Shown: positions 29,969-40,015, counted from the first letter of the stretch. The stretch is DNA of 64,000 bases from Novosphingobium sp. IK01 (GCF_033242265.1 NZ_BTFW01000001.1:2687001-2751000); one strand, 5' to 3'. Notes: a model not told the origin generated them from the letters alone. Numbers and translations: made by a program.

Positions 29969-31204
29969 ATGAATTTCGAACATGCTGTCCCGCAAATGAC
30001 CCGTGCCCGGCAGATCCGGGTGCTGGCGCTGTCCGTTGCTGCCGTGGCCCTCGTGGCGGCTGGCGCTTCGGGCCTTCGCGCCTGGCTTCACCAGCCCGAG
30101 CCTGCCCCTGTCGCGCTGCCCGCCGGTGAAGTCCAGTTGACCGACAGCCAGGTGTCGAGCCTCAAGATCGAGGCCGTGGCCGCCGACGATGGCTTTGCCC
30201 GCACCGGCGCGAGCGGCCAGATCGCGGTCGACGATACGCGTTCAACCCCGGTGTTCCTGCCCTATTCGGGGCAGGTCCAGAAGGTCTTCGTGCAGAACGG
30301 CGACCGAGTGAGCGCGGGCAGCCCGCTGCTCTCGGTGCGCACGACCGACATTGCCGACGCGCGCAACGCGCTCGCCGCCGCGCTAGCCCAGCGCACCGCT
30401 GCCGCCGCGCAAGTCCGCGTGGCCAATGACAACGCCGCCCGCGCCGAGGAAGTCTACCGCACCGCCGGTGGCGCGCTCAAGGACCTGCAACAGGCCCGCA
30501 GCGACCTCGTTGCCGCGCAGAGCCAGGTCGGCATTGCCGACGCTGCGGTCACCGCCGCGCGCGCCAAGCTCTCGGTGTTCGGCGCCAATGGCGGTTCGGG
30601 CGGCGAGGCCGTTCTGCGCGCGCCGATCGGCGGCGTGGTGGTCACCCGCGCGATTGCGCAGGGGCAATATGTGAGCGGCGGGACGGCGGGCGGCTCGACG
30701 CCCTCGTTCCTGATCGCCGATCTCAGCCAGGTCTGGCTGGTGGCGCAAGTGGCCGAAAGCGACGCCTCGCGCGTGCATCTGGGCGACAAGGTGGTGGTTA
30801 CCGCCACGGCCTATCCGGGCCGCACGTTCGACGCCACGATCAACAACATCGCCGCGCAGATCGATCCGGTCTCGCACCGCCTTCAGGTCCGCGCGACGAT
30901 CCCCAACCCGGACGGTGCGCTCAAGCCGCAGATGTTCGCCAATTTCACCATCGAGACGCCCGACAAGGAAGTCATGGCGCAGGCGGTTACCCCCCATCTG
31001 CTCAGCCTGCCGGTCGAGGCGGTGATCCACGAGGGTGACAGCGCCCGCGTGTGGGTCTGGCTCGGCCATGGCCGGGTCAAGGAACGCGACGTGGTCACCG
31101 GCGAGAGCCATGACGGGCGCATCACCATTCTCTCGGGCCTCAATCCGGGCGAGAAGGTCGTGACCGAGGGCGCCATCTTCGTGAACGAGGCTGGGCTCGA
31201 CTGA
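29969..31204 (+). CDS. RND efflux periplasmic adaptor (HlyD/CusB-CzcB type)
   Basis: 411 aa membrane fusion protein linking the inner-membrane pump to the outer-membrane channel. N-terminal anchor QIRVLALSVAAVALVAAG; a barrel-sandwich (lipoyl-like) half at PYSGQVQKVFVQNGDRVSAG; an alpha-helical hairpin (residues ~120-200); the matching lipoyl half at VLRAPIGGVVVTRAIAQG; and beta-barrel plus membrane-proximal domains. The ATG at 29969 is preferred (29996 is an alternative). Its stop overlaps the pump start by one base. No His/Met-rich metal-binding tail is seen. Confidence 0.9.
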   Translation: MNFEHAVPQMTRARQIRVLALSVAAVALVAAGASGLRAWLHQPEPAPVALPAGEVQLTDSQVSSLKIEAVAADDGFARTGASGQIAVDDTRSTPVFLPYSGQVQKVFVQNGDRVSAGSPLLSVRTTDIADARNALAAALAQRTAAAAQVRVANDNAARAEEVYRTAGGALKDLQQARSDLVAAQSQVGIADAAVTAARAKLSVFGANGGSGGEAVLRAPIGGVVVTRAIAQGQYVSGGTAGGSTPSFLIADLSQVWLVAQVAESDASRVHLGDKVVVTATAYPGRTFDATINNIAAQIDPVSHRLQVRATIPNPDGALKPQMFANFTIETPDKEVMAQAVTPHLLSLPVEAVIHEGDSARVWVWLGHGRVKERDVVTGESHDGRITILSGLNPGEKVVTEGAIFVNEAGLD

Positions 31205-34200
31205 TGGTCAAACTCGTCCGCTATGCGCTCGGGCAGCGCATGACCATTCTGGTGTTCTTCCTGGCCATGCTCGTGGCCGGTGGGGTCGCCTTCTACAACC
31301 TCAACATCGAAGCCTATCCCGACCCGGTTCCCCCGATGGTCGAGATCGTCACCCAGTCCTCGGGCATGTCGGCCGAGGAGATCGAACGCAACATCACGAT
31401 CCCCATCGAGGTCCAGATGTCGGGCCTGCCGAACATGACCGCGATCCGCGCGATCTCGCTGTTCGGCCTGTCTGACGTCAAGATCCAGTTTACCTACGAT
31501 TACAACTACGTACAGGCTCAGCAGCAGGTCATCAACCGTCTCGCCCAGCTCTCGCAGCTGCCCGGCGGCGCGGTGCCGACGATCTCGCCGACGAGCCCGG
31601 TGGGCGAAATCTACCGCTATCGCATCGCCGCGCCCAAGGGCTACTCGGTCGAAGACCTCAAGACCTTGCAGGACTGGGTGCTCCAGCGCCGTTTCCGCGC
31701 CATTCCCGGCGTGGTCGACGTGACCGGCGTGGGTGGCAAGCTGCGCAGCTATGACGTGGTGGTCGACAACAACCGCCTGCTGGCCCACCACATGACCGTG
31801 GGCCAGGTGATCAGCGCGATCAGCAATGCCAACGCCAACGTGGGCGGCCAGACCATCAACTTCGGTGCGCAGAGCGCCATCGTGCGTGGCGTGGGCCTGA
31901 TCCAGTCGGTCAATGCGCTCGAATCGACCCTCGTGGGCCGCGACGGCACCGCGCCGGTGCTGATCCGCGATGTCGCCTCGATCAAGATCGGCAACATGCC
32001 GCGCAACGGCATCGCGGGCCTCAACACCGACGACGACATCGTCGAAGGCATCGTGCTGATGCGCCGCGGCGCCCAGTCGATGCCCACGATCCAGGGCGTG
32101 AAGGCCGAGATCGAGAAGATCAACACGACCGGCGTGCTGCCGCCCGGCGTCAGGCTCGAACGCGTCTACGACCGTTCGGACCTGATCGGGGTGACCACGC
32201 ATACGGTCATGGAAAACCTCGTTGCGGGCGTTCTGCTGATCTTCTTCCTCCAGTGGGCGTTTCTGGGCAACTTGCGCAGCGCGCTGATCGTGGCCGCCAC
32301 GATCCCCTTCGCGCTCGCCTTTGCCGTGCTGATCCTGACCATCCAGGGCGAGAGTGCCAACCTGCTCTCGGTCGGCGCGCTCGACTTCGGCCTCGTCGTC
32401 GACGCGACCGTGATCATGGTCGAGAACATCTTCCGCCACATGGCCGAGCGCAGCCACCATGTCGAAACGCATGAAGGCGGGCGCTACACGTTCGCCAGCC
32501 GCATCGGCTCGGTGCTCTCGGCCAGCAACGAGGTGAGCCGCGGCATCTTCTTTGCCGCCGCCATCATCATCACCAGCTTCCTGCCGCTGTTCACGCTCAC
32601 GGGCGTGGAAGGCCACATCTTCGGCCCGATGGCCAAGACTTATGCCTATGCCATTCTGGGCGGGCTGATCGCCACGTTCACCGTGGCGCCCGCGCTTTCG
32701 GCGATGATCCTGCCCGACAAGCTCGACGAGACGGAAACCTGGGTCGTTTCGCGCATCCGCCGCGTCTACGAACCGGTCGCCGCCTTCGCGTTCAAGAACC
32801 AGGTCCTGGCTCTGGGCCTTGGCGGGGCGATGGTACTCGGGGCCTTTGTTGGCGTGCGCACGCTGGGGGTCGAGTTCCTGCCCCAGCTCGAAGAAGGCAA
32901 CATGTACATTCGCGCCTCGCTGCCCGCGGCGATCTCGCTCGATGCGGGTGAACCGGCGGCGCGCGCGATCCGCCGCGATATCATGAAGTATCCCGAAGTG
33001 ACCTCCGTGCTCTCGGCCCATGGCCGCCCCGACGACGGCACCGACGCCACCGGCTACTTCAACATCGAATATTTCGTCCCGCTCAAGCCGTTCGACGAAT
33101 GGCCCAAGGGCATGGACAAGGAAAAGCTGGTCGCCCAGCTTTCGGCCGAGCTGAAGTCCAAGTATCCGGGCGTCGACTTCTCGTTCTCGCAGATCATCGA
33201 GGACAACGTCGAGGAAGCCGCCTCGGGCGTGAAGGGCGCCAACTCGGTCAAGGTGTTCGGGCCCGATCTGGAAACCCTCGAAAAGATCGCGGGCCAGATC
33301 CGCGACCAGATGGCCAAGGTGCGCGGGATCACCGACCTCGGCATCTTCCAGTCGCTGGGCCAGCCGACCGTGCGGATCGATGTCGATCGCGTGAAGGCCG
33401 CCCGCTATGGCCTGAGCGTGGGCGATGTGAACCAGACGGTGGCTGCGGCCATCGGCGGGACATCGCCGGGCGATCTCTATGAACCCCACACCGACCGCCA
33501 CTTCCCGATCATGGTTCGCCTCCAGGCCAACCAGCGTGACAGCCTCGAAGCGGTCAAGCGGATCACCGTGGGGGCGACCGGGCCCGATGGCAGCGCGATT
33601 TCCGTGCCGCTTTCGGAACTGGCCGACATCCGCCTGACCAGTGGGGCCAGCTTCATCTACCGCGAGCACCAGACGCGCTACATCCCGATCAAGTTCTCGG
33701 TCCGCGACCGCGACCTTGGCAGCGCGGTCGAGGAAGCCCAGCAGCGCATCGCCAAAAACGTGCCGCTGCCGCCGGGCTACAGCCTCGAATGGGCTGGCGA
33801 GATGAGCAACCTCAAGAACGCCGTCGCCCGCCTCGAAATCGTCGTGCCGATCAGCCTTATGCTCATGCTGGGCCTGCTCTACATGAACTTCCGTTCGCTG
33901 CGTGATACGCTGCTGGCCTTCTCGGTGATCCCGATGGCCGTGGTGGGCGGGGTGCTCGGGCTGATGCTGACGGGAACGCCGTTCTCGATCTCGGCGGCGA
34001 TCGGTTTCGTCGCGCTGTTCGGGATCGCGGTGATGGACGGCATCCTGCTCGTCACCAGCTTCAACCATGCGATGGATGAAGGGCGCGGACGGGTCGATGC
34101 GCTGCGCCATGCCACCTCGAACTGCCTGCGTCCGGTGCTGATGACCTGCCTCGTGGCGGCCATTGGCCTCGCGCCGGCGGCGGTGGCCACGGGCATCGGC

Positions 34201-34383
34201 AGCCAGGTGCAAAAGCCTCTCGCGCTCGTCGTGGTGGGCGGCATGACGCTGGCGCCCGTGCTGATCCTGCTGGTCCTGCCCCTGCTGATCAACCGCTTCT
34301 CCAGCCGTCTGGCCGGGCCGCTCAAGCGCGCTTCGGCAGAGGAAGGAACCCCTGAAACGCCCAGCGAGGGAGAACCGGCATGA
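31204..34383 (+). CDS. Inner-membrane RND pump, heavy-metal (CusA/CzcA, HME) type
   Basis: Proton-driven exporter of 1059 aa with 12 TM segments and two large periplasmic loops. TM1 lies at residues ~13-33, followed by EAYPDPVPPMVEIVTQSSGM, the HME/RND entry motif. The TM4 charge motif DFGLVVDATVIMVENIF holds the proton-relay aspartates, and GVEFLPQLEEGN starts the second loop. Conserved SIGGxxPG-like block: AIGGTSPGDLYEP. The family suggests Cu/Ag, Zn/Co/Cd or a related monovalent/divalent cation, but the substrate is not decided by what I can see. Its start overlaps the adaptor stop and its end overlaps the channel gene. Confidence 0.92.
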   Translation: MVKLVRYALGQRMTILVFFLAMLVAGGVAFYNLNIEAYPDPVPPMVEIVTQSSGMSAEEIERNITIPIEVQMSGLPNMTAIRAISLFGLSDVKIQFTYDYNYVQAQQQVINRLAQLSQLPGGAVPTISPTSPVGEIYRYRIAAPKGYSVEDLKTLQDWVLQRRFRAIPGVVDVTGVGGKLRSYDVVVDNNRLLAHHMTVGQVISAISNANANVGGQTINFGAQSAIVRGVGLIQSVNALESTLVGRDGTAPVLIRDVASIKIGNMPRNGIAGLNTDDDIVEGIVLMRRGAQSMPTIQGVKAEIEKINTTGVLPPGVRLERVYDRSDLIGVTTHTVMENLVAGVLLIFFLQWAFLGNLRSALIVAATIPFALAFAVLILTIQGESANLLSVGALDFGLVVDATVIMVENIFRHMAERSHHVETHEGGRYTFASRIGSVLSASNEVSRGIFFAAAIIITSFLPLFTLTGVEGHIFGPMAKTYAYAILGGLIATFTVAPALSAMILPDKLDETETWVVSRIRRVYEPVAAFAFKNQVLALGLGGAMVLGAFVGVRTLGVEFLPQLEEGNMYIRASLPAAISLDAGEPAARAIRRDIMKYPEVTSVLSAHGRPDDGTDATGYFNIEYFVPLKPFDEWPKGMDKEKLVAQLSAELKSKYPGVDFSFSQIIEDNVEEAASGVKGANSVKVFGPDLETLEKIAGQIRDQMAKVRGITDLGIFQSLGQPTVRIDVDRVKAARYGLSVGDVNQTVAAAIGGTSPGDLYEPHTDRHFPIMVRLQANQRDSLEAVKRITVGATGPDGSAISVPLSELADIRLTSGASFIYREHQTRYIPIKFSVRDRDLGSAVEEAQQRIAKNVPLPPGYSLEWAGEMSNLKNAVARLEIVVPISLMLMLGLLYMNFRSLRDTLLAFSVIPMAVVGGVLGLMLTGTPFSISAAIGFVALFGIAVMDGILLVTSFNHAMDEGRGRVDALRHATSNCLRPVLMTCLVAAIGLAPAAVATGIGSQVQKPLALVVVGGMTLAPVLILLVLPLLINRFSSRLAGPLKRASAEEGTPETPSEGEPA

Positions 34384-35981
34384 TCGGCCGCCTCATCAAT
34401 GGACGCCTCATCCATAGCCGTCTCATCAATGGGGTAACCCTTGGCGCCGTGCTGCTGGGCAGCACCGCGCTGTCCGATGGCGCGCTGGCCCGCACGCCGG
34501 TGAGCCAGAGCGTGGTGGTGCCCCTGCCGCCGGTGCCGACCGGCAATGCGCCGCGCCAGATCCTCGACAAGCCGCTCGGTCCGCCCGACGCGGGGACGCA
34601 GATGATCCATCCGGGCATGGCCGTCGTGCCCGACTGGTGGCAGGGCTTCGGCAGCCCGGCGCTCAACGATCTGGTGGCCCGCGCGCTGGCCGCCAATACC
34701 GATATCGCCGTGGCCAAGGCCCGGCTGGCACAGGCCCAGGCACAAGTGGGCGTGGTGCGCGGGGGGCTGCTGCCTCAGGTCGATGCCGGATTGACCAGCG
34801 AGCGCCAGCGCCTGTCGCGCACGCTCTCCACGCCGCTCACCAACCCCTATCCGCAGGTCTTCTCGCTGCACACCGCGCAAGTGAGCGTGAGCTACTCGCC
34901 CGACCTGTTCGGGGGGAGCGCGGCCCGCCTGCGTTCGGCCAAGGCGGCTGCCGCCGTGGCCCAGGCGCAGGAGCAGGCAATCCGCAATCTGGTTGCCGGG
35001 CAGGTCGTGCTCGCGGTGATCCAGGACGCGGCCTACAATGCCGAGATCGCCGCCACGCGCGACGCGATCGACAGCAACCTGCAAGTTCTCGCCCTGTTGC
35101 ACCAGCGCGAGAAGCTGGGGGCGGTCGGCCATGCCGATGTCGCCGCGCAGACCGCCGCGATTGCCGCGATCGAGGGCGCGCTGCCCCCGCTCATGCGCCA
35201 GCGCGGGGCCAATCTGGCGGCGCTGTCGGTCCTGCTCGGGCTGGCGCCGGGGTCGCCCATCGAGAAGCTGCCGGGGCTCGACGATTTCGCCCTGCCCGGC
35301 GACCTGCCGCTGACCATGCCGGCCGATCTCCTGACCACCCGGCCCGACGTGGCCGGGGCGGCCGCCGCGCTCGAAGGGGCGGCTGCCGACGTGAAGGTCG
35401 CCATGGTCGCGCGCCTGCCGCAGATCAACCTGTCGGCCAGCTTCGGGGGCATCGCCGAGGACTTCAGCAGGATGTTCTCAAGCGGCAATCCATTCTGGAC
35501 CCTGATCGGCGGGATCGCCGCGCCGGTGTTCCATGGCGGTGCGCTCAAGCGCCAGCAGGAATCTGCCGAACATGCGCTCGAAGCGGCCAAGGCCAGCTAC
35601 AAGGGCACCGCGCTCCAGGCCTTTGCCGATGTCAGCAATGCGCTGACCGCGCTTTCGACCGACGCGACCGCGCTGGGCATTGCCGAGCGCGGCAACGATG
35701 CGGCCAGCCAGAGTCTGACGTTCGCCCGGCGCCAGCTCGAACTGGGCGGGGTGGGAACCCTCGCGGTGCTCAATGCCAGCGCCACGGCCCAGACCGCGCG
35801 GGCGCAACTGGTGGCCGCGCGCGCGGCGCGCCTGTCGGATACGGTGGGCCTGTTCACCGCGCTGGGCGGGGGCTTGCGCCAGCCTGCCACGCCCGATCGG
35901 GGGCAGGCCGATGCGGCAGGCGGTGTCCCCCTGCCGCCGCCGCTCTCCAACGAGCAGCCGGTCGATCTTCCCGGACATTGA
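34380..35981 (+). CDS. Outer-membrane efflux channel, NodT/TolC family
   Basis: 533 aa, third part of the tripartite pump. WWQGFGSPALNDLVARALAA and AKARLAQAQAQVGVVRGGLL open the first half, and the second half has LLTTRPDVAGAAAALEGAAADVK and FWTLIGGIAAPVFHGGALKR, as in NodT channels. Two long helical hairpin repeats are expected. The N-terminus reads MIGRLINGRLIHSRLING, a short internal repeat before the hydrophobic export segment (residues ~17-36); no lipobox Cys is visible. The start overlaps the pump stop (ATGA) and the intrinsic terminator at 36027-36063 closes the operon. Confidence 0.9.
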   Translation: MIGRLINGRLIHSRLINGVTLGAVLLGSTALSDGALARTPVSQSVVVPLPPVPTGNAPRQILDKPLGPPDAGTQMIHPGMAVVPDWWQGFGSPALNDLVARALAANTDIAVAKARLAQAQAQVGVVRGGLLPQVDAGLTSERQRLSRTLSTPLTNPYPQVFSLHTAQVSVSYSPDLFGGSAARLRSAKAAAAVAQAQEQAIRNLVAGQVVLAVIQDAAYNAEIAATRDAIDSNLQVLALLHQREKLGAVGHADVAAQTAAIAAIEGALPPLMRQRGANLAALSVLLGLAPGSPIEKLPGLDDFALPGDLPLTMPADLLTTRPDVAGAAAALEGAAADVKVAMVARLPQINLSASFGGIAEDFSRMFSSGNPFWTLIGGIAAPVFHGGALKRQQESAEHALEAAKASYKGTALQAFADVSNALTALSTDATALGIAERGNDAASQSLTFARRQLELGGVGTLAVLNASATAQTARAQLVAARAARLSDTVGLFTALGGGLRQPATPDRGQADAAGGVPLPPPLSNEQPVDLPGH

Positions 35982-36026
35982 GGCCCACTTTTTTCAGGTT
36001 CTCGTTGCTGTCTGGTTTTACACGGT

Positions 36027-36063
36027 AAAAAGGCCCGCGTCGGTGTTCCGGCGCGGGCCTTTT
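36027..36063 (+). terminator. Intrinsic terminator of the RND efflux operon
   Basis: AAAAGGCCCGCG (36027-36038) pairs with CGCGGGCCTTTT (36052-36063) across a 13-nt loop; the 3' arm ends in a T-run and the 5' arm in an A-run. Confidence 0.88.
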
Positions 36064-36164
36064 GCCGGGCAGGGACGGTTTGCGCGGGGGCAGGGTGGCA
36101 GGAACGCTTGTGTTGTTCTGCCATGCAGCCCTATATCCCGGTCGATGACTGTTGTGCCCTGCGC

Positions 36165-36959
36165 ATGTTGAAGAAGCTCAAATCCCTGTTTTCCGGCTCG
36201 CATCCGGCTGCCTCGGCCATTGTGCCCCATATTCCCGAAGGGGAGCGGGTCTATGCCGTGGGGGATATTCACGGACGCCTGGACCTGTTCGAGCAGCTGA
36301 TCGCGCGGATCGAGGCCGATGATCTCGCGCGGGGGCCGGCGCGGACATGTGTGGTGCTGTTGGGCGACCTGATCGACCGGGGGGAGAACAGCGCGGGCGT
36401 GATCGCGCGGGCCCGGAACTGGGCCCGGCAACGCCCCTTGCGCATTCTGGCGGGCAATCACGAGGAGATGTTCCTCGATTCCTTCGACAGCGACGAGGTG
36501 TTGCGCCATTTTCTGCGGCATGGCGGGCGCGAGACGCTGCTCAGCTATGGTCTTGATCCGCACGATTATGCACGCATGACCCTTGAGGACCTGCGCGAGG
36601 CCATGCCCGTGCTGGTCCCGGCGGAGGATATCGCGTTCGTGCGGGCGATGGAGGATCAGGTGCGCATCGGCGACTATCTTTTCGTCCATGCCGGGATCCG
36701 GCCCGGTGTGGCGCTCGAAGCGCAGGCGACCAGCGACTTGCGCTGGATTCGCGGCGAATTTCTCGGCAGCAGCACCCCGCGCGATTTCGCCGTGGTCCAT
36801 GGCCACACGATCACCCCCGAGGCCGAGATCCTGCCCTTGCGGATCGGCATCGATACCGGGGCCTATGCCTCGGGGCGGTTGACCGCCGTGGGCCTTGAAG
36901 GGGCCGGTCGCTGGGTGCTTGGCATATGCGGGGAACCGCGCGAGGATGTGGCCGCCTGA
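36165..36959 (+). CDS. PPP-type metallophosphoesterase (serine/threonine protein phosphatase or Ap4A hydrolase-like)
   Basis: 264 aa from the ATG at 36165. The calcineurin-like metal motifs are intact: VYAVGDIHGRLDLF, LLGDLIDRGENSAG, ILAGNHEEMFLD, and later FVHAGIRPG and VVHGHTITP. This matches the bacterial PPP/PrpA-like group. Starts at 36123 (ATG) or 36108 (TTG, GCAGGA 4 nt upstream) would add 14-19 residues. Substrate unknown; it is a single gene with its own promoter region after the efflux terminator. Confidence 0.85.
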   Translation: MLKKLKSLFSGSHPAASAIVPHIPEGERVYAVGDIHGRLDLFEQLIARIEADDLARGPARTCVVLLGDLIDRGENSAGVIARARNWARQRPLRILAGNHEEMFLDSFDSDEVLRHFLRHGGRETLLSYGLDPHDYARMTLEDLREAMPVLVPAEDIAFVRAMEDQVRIGDYLFVHAGIRPGVALEAQATSDLRWIRGEFLGSSTPRDFAVVHGHTITPEAEILPLRIGIDTGAYASGRLTAVGLEGAGRWVLGICGEPREDVAA

Positions 36960-37324
36960 AGGGCGCACGCAGGCTGCCGGACAGGGCCGTTTTGCGGTGG
37001 CGAAAAACTTTGCTGCCGTTGCGAGCAAGTCACAATTGAAAGTAAATTTCGGGCTTTCGCGATTTTTTTGTAATTAACCATGCGTTTCATGGTGCTTGCG
37101 TGAAGCTATCGTTCCTCGTTCGAAATTGAATGAGACGGTGTGCGAAATTTTGTCATTTCAGTGTCACACAAAAACCGTCAGGCCTTGGTGTCGGCCTTTG
37201 CCCGCGCTCCCGCGTGGGCAGGCCGGTTCCTTGCTGGGTCATCGGGAAATCCGGTGGCTGGTGGGGAGGATGCAACCGGTCGCCGGCATCTGCGGCGGCC
37301 ATCATGATTGCAATGGGGACACCA
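36960..37324. other. 365-bp intergenic region upstream of the TonB-dependent receptor
   Basis: No credible gene on either strand. The stretch 37010-37175 is clearly AT-richer than its surroundings (TTGAAAGTAAATTTCGGG at 37035 onward; GAAATTTTGTCATTTCAG at 37143 onward), consistent with a promoter/operator zone for the receptor. TTGAAA could act as a -35, but no convincing -10 at proper spacing was found. The proximal 120 bp is GC-rich leader. No Fur- or B12-like element could be recognised by eye. Confidence 0.6.
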
Positions 37325-39928
37325 ATGCACCGCTCGACTCTTTACGCCGGCTCTGCGCTGGCGCTGGGAATGGCCCTTGTTGCCACGCCCGCCCTTGCCC
37401 AGTCCACCGGCTCGCTCGACTTTGAACAGCAGTCCATCGTCGTGAGCGCCCGCAACGCCAAGTCGGTCAACGGTTTCCAGCTGCCTGATACGCCCAAGGC
37501 CAAGCAGGTCCTCGATCAGACGATCATCGCCCACCAGGTTCCCGGCCAGTCGATCAACGACATCATCAACCTGGTCCCCGGCGTCAGCTTCCAGAACAAT
37601 GACCCGTTCGGTTCGTCGGGCGGCAAGCTGTTCATTCGCGGTTTCGACAACACCCGCATTTCGCAGACCGTCGATGGTATCCCCCTCAACGATACCGGCG
37701 GCTATGCGCTCTATTCGAACCAGCAGCTCGACCCCGAGCTGATCGAACAGGTCAACGTGAACCTGGGCACGACCGACGTGGACTCGCCGACGGCTTCGGC
37801 TACCGGCTCGACCGTCAACTATCTCTCGCGCACCCCGACCGAGGATTTCCACGCCCGCGTGCTGGCTTCGGCCGGTGAATACAGCTTCATGCGCATCTTC
37901 GGCGAAGTCGATACCGGCAACCTGACCGCCGGTGGCCTGCGCGCCTGGCTGGCCGCGTCGAGCGCGACCAACGATGCCGTCTATGGCGGCCTGGGCAAGA
38001 TCGACAAGAAGCAGTTCAACTTCAAGGTCTACCAGCCGCTGGGCAGCAACGGCGACTTCATCTCGATCGCCGGTCACTACAACAAGAACCGCAACAACGC
38101 CTTCGGTTCGTCGCCGCTGTGGACGATGAACAACGGTTCGCGCGTGGTCGGTGCCGGTTCGGGCAACCGCTACCCGCTCTATGGCGACGAGCGCTTCTAC
38201 CAGACCGCGCGTTGCGTCCTGCCCGCGCCGGTGGCTGGCGTGGCCGACGTGGCGGGCACGTGCGGTTCGGACTACGAATATCGCATCAACCCCTCCGACA
38301 CCGCCAATATCCGCATGAGCAGCCGCTTCACCCTGGCCGACGGGCTGGTGCTGACGGTTGACCCGTCGATCCAGTGGACGAGCGCCAATGGCGGCACGCT
38401 GGCCTATACCGTGAGCGAGCGGACCACGACCATCAACGGCGTGAGCGGGATCACCGGCTACAACGGTTCGACCTACTACTTCGGCAAGGATGTCAACGGC
38501 GACGGCGATGCGCTCGACACCGCGCGCCTGATGGCCCCCAGCCAGACCAAGACCGTGCGCCTGGGCCTCAACGCCTCGCTGCGCTATGACATCACCAAGG
38601 ATCACACGATCCGCATCGCCTATGCCTATGACCGTGGCCGTCACCAGCAGACCGCCGAGTTCGGCCGTCTCTACGACAGCGGCTTTGCCTCCACGCCCTT
38701 CCCGGTCGATAGCCCGATCACCGATGTCTATGGCAATGCGGTCGAGCGCCGCAACCGCCTGTCCTATGCGATCCTGCATCAGGTTTCGGGTGAATATCGC
38801 GGCCACTTCGGCCCGGTTACGCTCAATGCAGGCCTGCGCGTGCCGTTCCTGAAGCGTAACCTCAACCAGAACTGCTTCACCAATGCGACCGGCGGCTATG
38901 CGTGCTTCGCTTCGAGCGATGCCAATGCCGCTTTTGCTGCGGCCAACCCTTATGTCGTGAACCCCACCACCGGGCTTCCCGTCTCGGGCTATGCCGTGCC
39001 GCAGCAGCGCGTGTTCACCTATTCGCGCCCGCTGCCCAATGTCGGCGCGACGCTCTCGCTCTCGCGCGCGGCCAGCGTGTTCTTCAACTACTCGAAGAGC
39101 ATGCAGGTTCCCGGTACGGATAACCTGTACCAGTCGTTCTACTTCCCGGTGGGCAATGCTTCGGCCAAGCCCGATCCGGAAACCACCGACAACTTCGATC
39201 TGGGTGTGCGTTATCGCACCGGCAAGATCATGGCCCAGGCTTCGGCCTGGTACACGATTTACCAGAACCGCCTCGCTTCGGCCTATGACCGCGATCTGAA
39301 CACCACGATCTATCGCAACCTGGGCCGCGTCGACAAGTATGGCTTCGACGGCTCGCTGGCCTATGCGCCGATGAAGGACCTGTCGATCTACGTCTTCGGG
39401 TCGTACCTGCACTCGAAGATCCGCGACAACGTCGACGGCGGTTCGTGCACGGCCACCAATGTCACGCTCCAGATGTATGGCTGCACCGCCGCAGGCGGCC
39501 AGGCCTTCTACCAGACGGCTGGCAAGCGGGAATCGGGTGCCCCGGTCTACACCTTCGGTGGCCGCGTCGATGGCACGGTCGGGCCGTTCTCGCTGGGCGT
39601 TCAGGCCAAGCGCACTGGTCCGCGCTATGTCAACGACCAGAACCTGCCGTTCTACGTGAACCAGGGTGGCCGCGTGCAGATCTTCGGTGCCAAGGCCCCG
39701 GCCTATACCACCGTCGATCTCGACGCCAAGCTGGCGCTCTCGAAGATCTCCTCGATGTTCAACGAGCGCACGTTCTTCCAGATGAACGTGACCAACCTGT
39801 TCGACGTGACCTACGTGGGCGGCTTCGACGGGACCCTGATCAGCCAGGCGACCAACGGCAACCCGATCACCTATGCCCAGATCAGCCCGCCGCGCACGGT
39901 GATCGGCACGATCAGCTTCGGCTTCTGA
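37325..39928 (+). CDS. TonB-dependent outer-membrane receptor
   Basis: 867 aa ligand-gated porin importing large or scarce substrates with TonB energy. Signal peptide at residues 1-24 (LYAGSALALGMALVATPALA). A possible TonB box QSIVVSAR follows, then the plug domain (LVPGVSFQNNDPFGSSGGKL, FIRGFDNTRISQTVDGIPLN). The 22-strand barrel covers the remaining ~650 residues and ends VIGTISFGF with the terminal Phe. The start at 37325 was chosen because the signal peptide begins there; GGGGA lies just upstream, though ATG 37304 is possible. The substrate is unknown and no transporter or catabolic partner adjoins it. Confidence 0.93.
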   Translation: MHRSTLYAGSALALGMALVATPALAQSTGSLDFEQQSIVVSARNAKSVNGFQLPDTPKAKQVLDQTIIAHQVPGQSINDIINLVPGVSFQNNDPFGSSGGKLFIRGFDNTRISQTVDGIPLNDTGGYALYSNQQLDPELIEQVNVNLGTTDVDSPTASATGSTVNYLSRTPTEDFHARVLASAGEYSFMRIFGEVDTGNLTAGGLRAWLAASSATNDAVYGGLGKIDKKQFNFKVYQPLGSNGDFISIAGHYNKNRNNAFGSSPLWTMNNGSRVVGAGSGNRYPLYGDERFYQTARCVLPAPVAGVADVAGTCGSDYEYRINPSDTANIRMSSRFTLADGLVLTVDPSIQWTSANGGTLAYTVSERTTTINGVSGITGYNGSTYYFGKDVNGDGDALDTARLMAPSQTKTVRLGLNASLRYDITKDHTIRIAYAYDRGRHQQTAEFGRLYDSGFASTPFPVDSPITDVYGNAVERRNRLSYAILHQVSGEYRGHFGPVTLNAGLRVPFLKRNLNQNCFTNATGGYACFASSDANAAFAAANPYVVNPTTGLPVSGYAVPQQRVFTYSRPLPNVGATLSLSRAASVFFNYSKSMQVPGTDNLYQSFYFPVGNASAKPDPETTDNFDLGVRYRTGKIMAQASAWYTIYQNRLASAYDRDLNTTIYRNLGRVDKYGFDGSLAYAPMKDLSIYVFGSYLHSKIRDNVDGGSCTATNVTLQMYGCTAAGGQAFYQTAGKRESGAPVYTFGGRVDGTVGPFSLGVQAKRTGPRYVNDQNLPFYVNQGGRVQIFGAKAPAYTTVDLDAKLALSKISSMFNERTFFQMNVTNLFDVTYVGGFDGTLISQATNGNPITYAQISPPRTVIGTISFGF

Positions 39929-39961
39929 TCGCCTGCGTGACCAGAATCTGATGGCCAATTG

Positions 39962-39999
39962 CCCCGGCGCACCCTTTCACGGGTGCGCCGGGGTTTTTT
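39962..39999 (+). terminator. Intrinsic terminator after the TonB-dependent receptor
   Basis: CCCCGGCGCACCC (39962-39974) pairs perfectly over 13 bp with GGGTGCGCCGGGG (39981-39993), followed by six T residues. It separates the receptor from convergent mtgA. Confidence 0.95.
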
Positions 40000-40015
40000 A
40001 TGGAACGCCAAAGGC

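Noticed and set aside
30883..34212. 1109-codon minus-strand open frame across the RND pump
   Set aside because: Shadow of the pump gene; His/Arg/Asp-rich, no domain, no ribosome site.
37178..39958. 926-codon minus-strand open frame across the TonB-dependent receptor
   Set aside because: Shadow of the receptor; no recognisable protein features.
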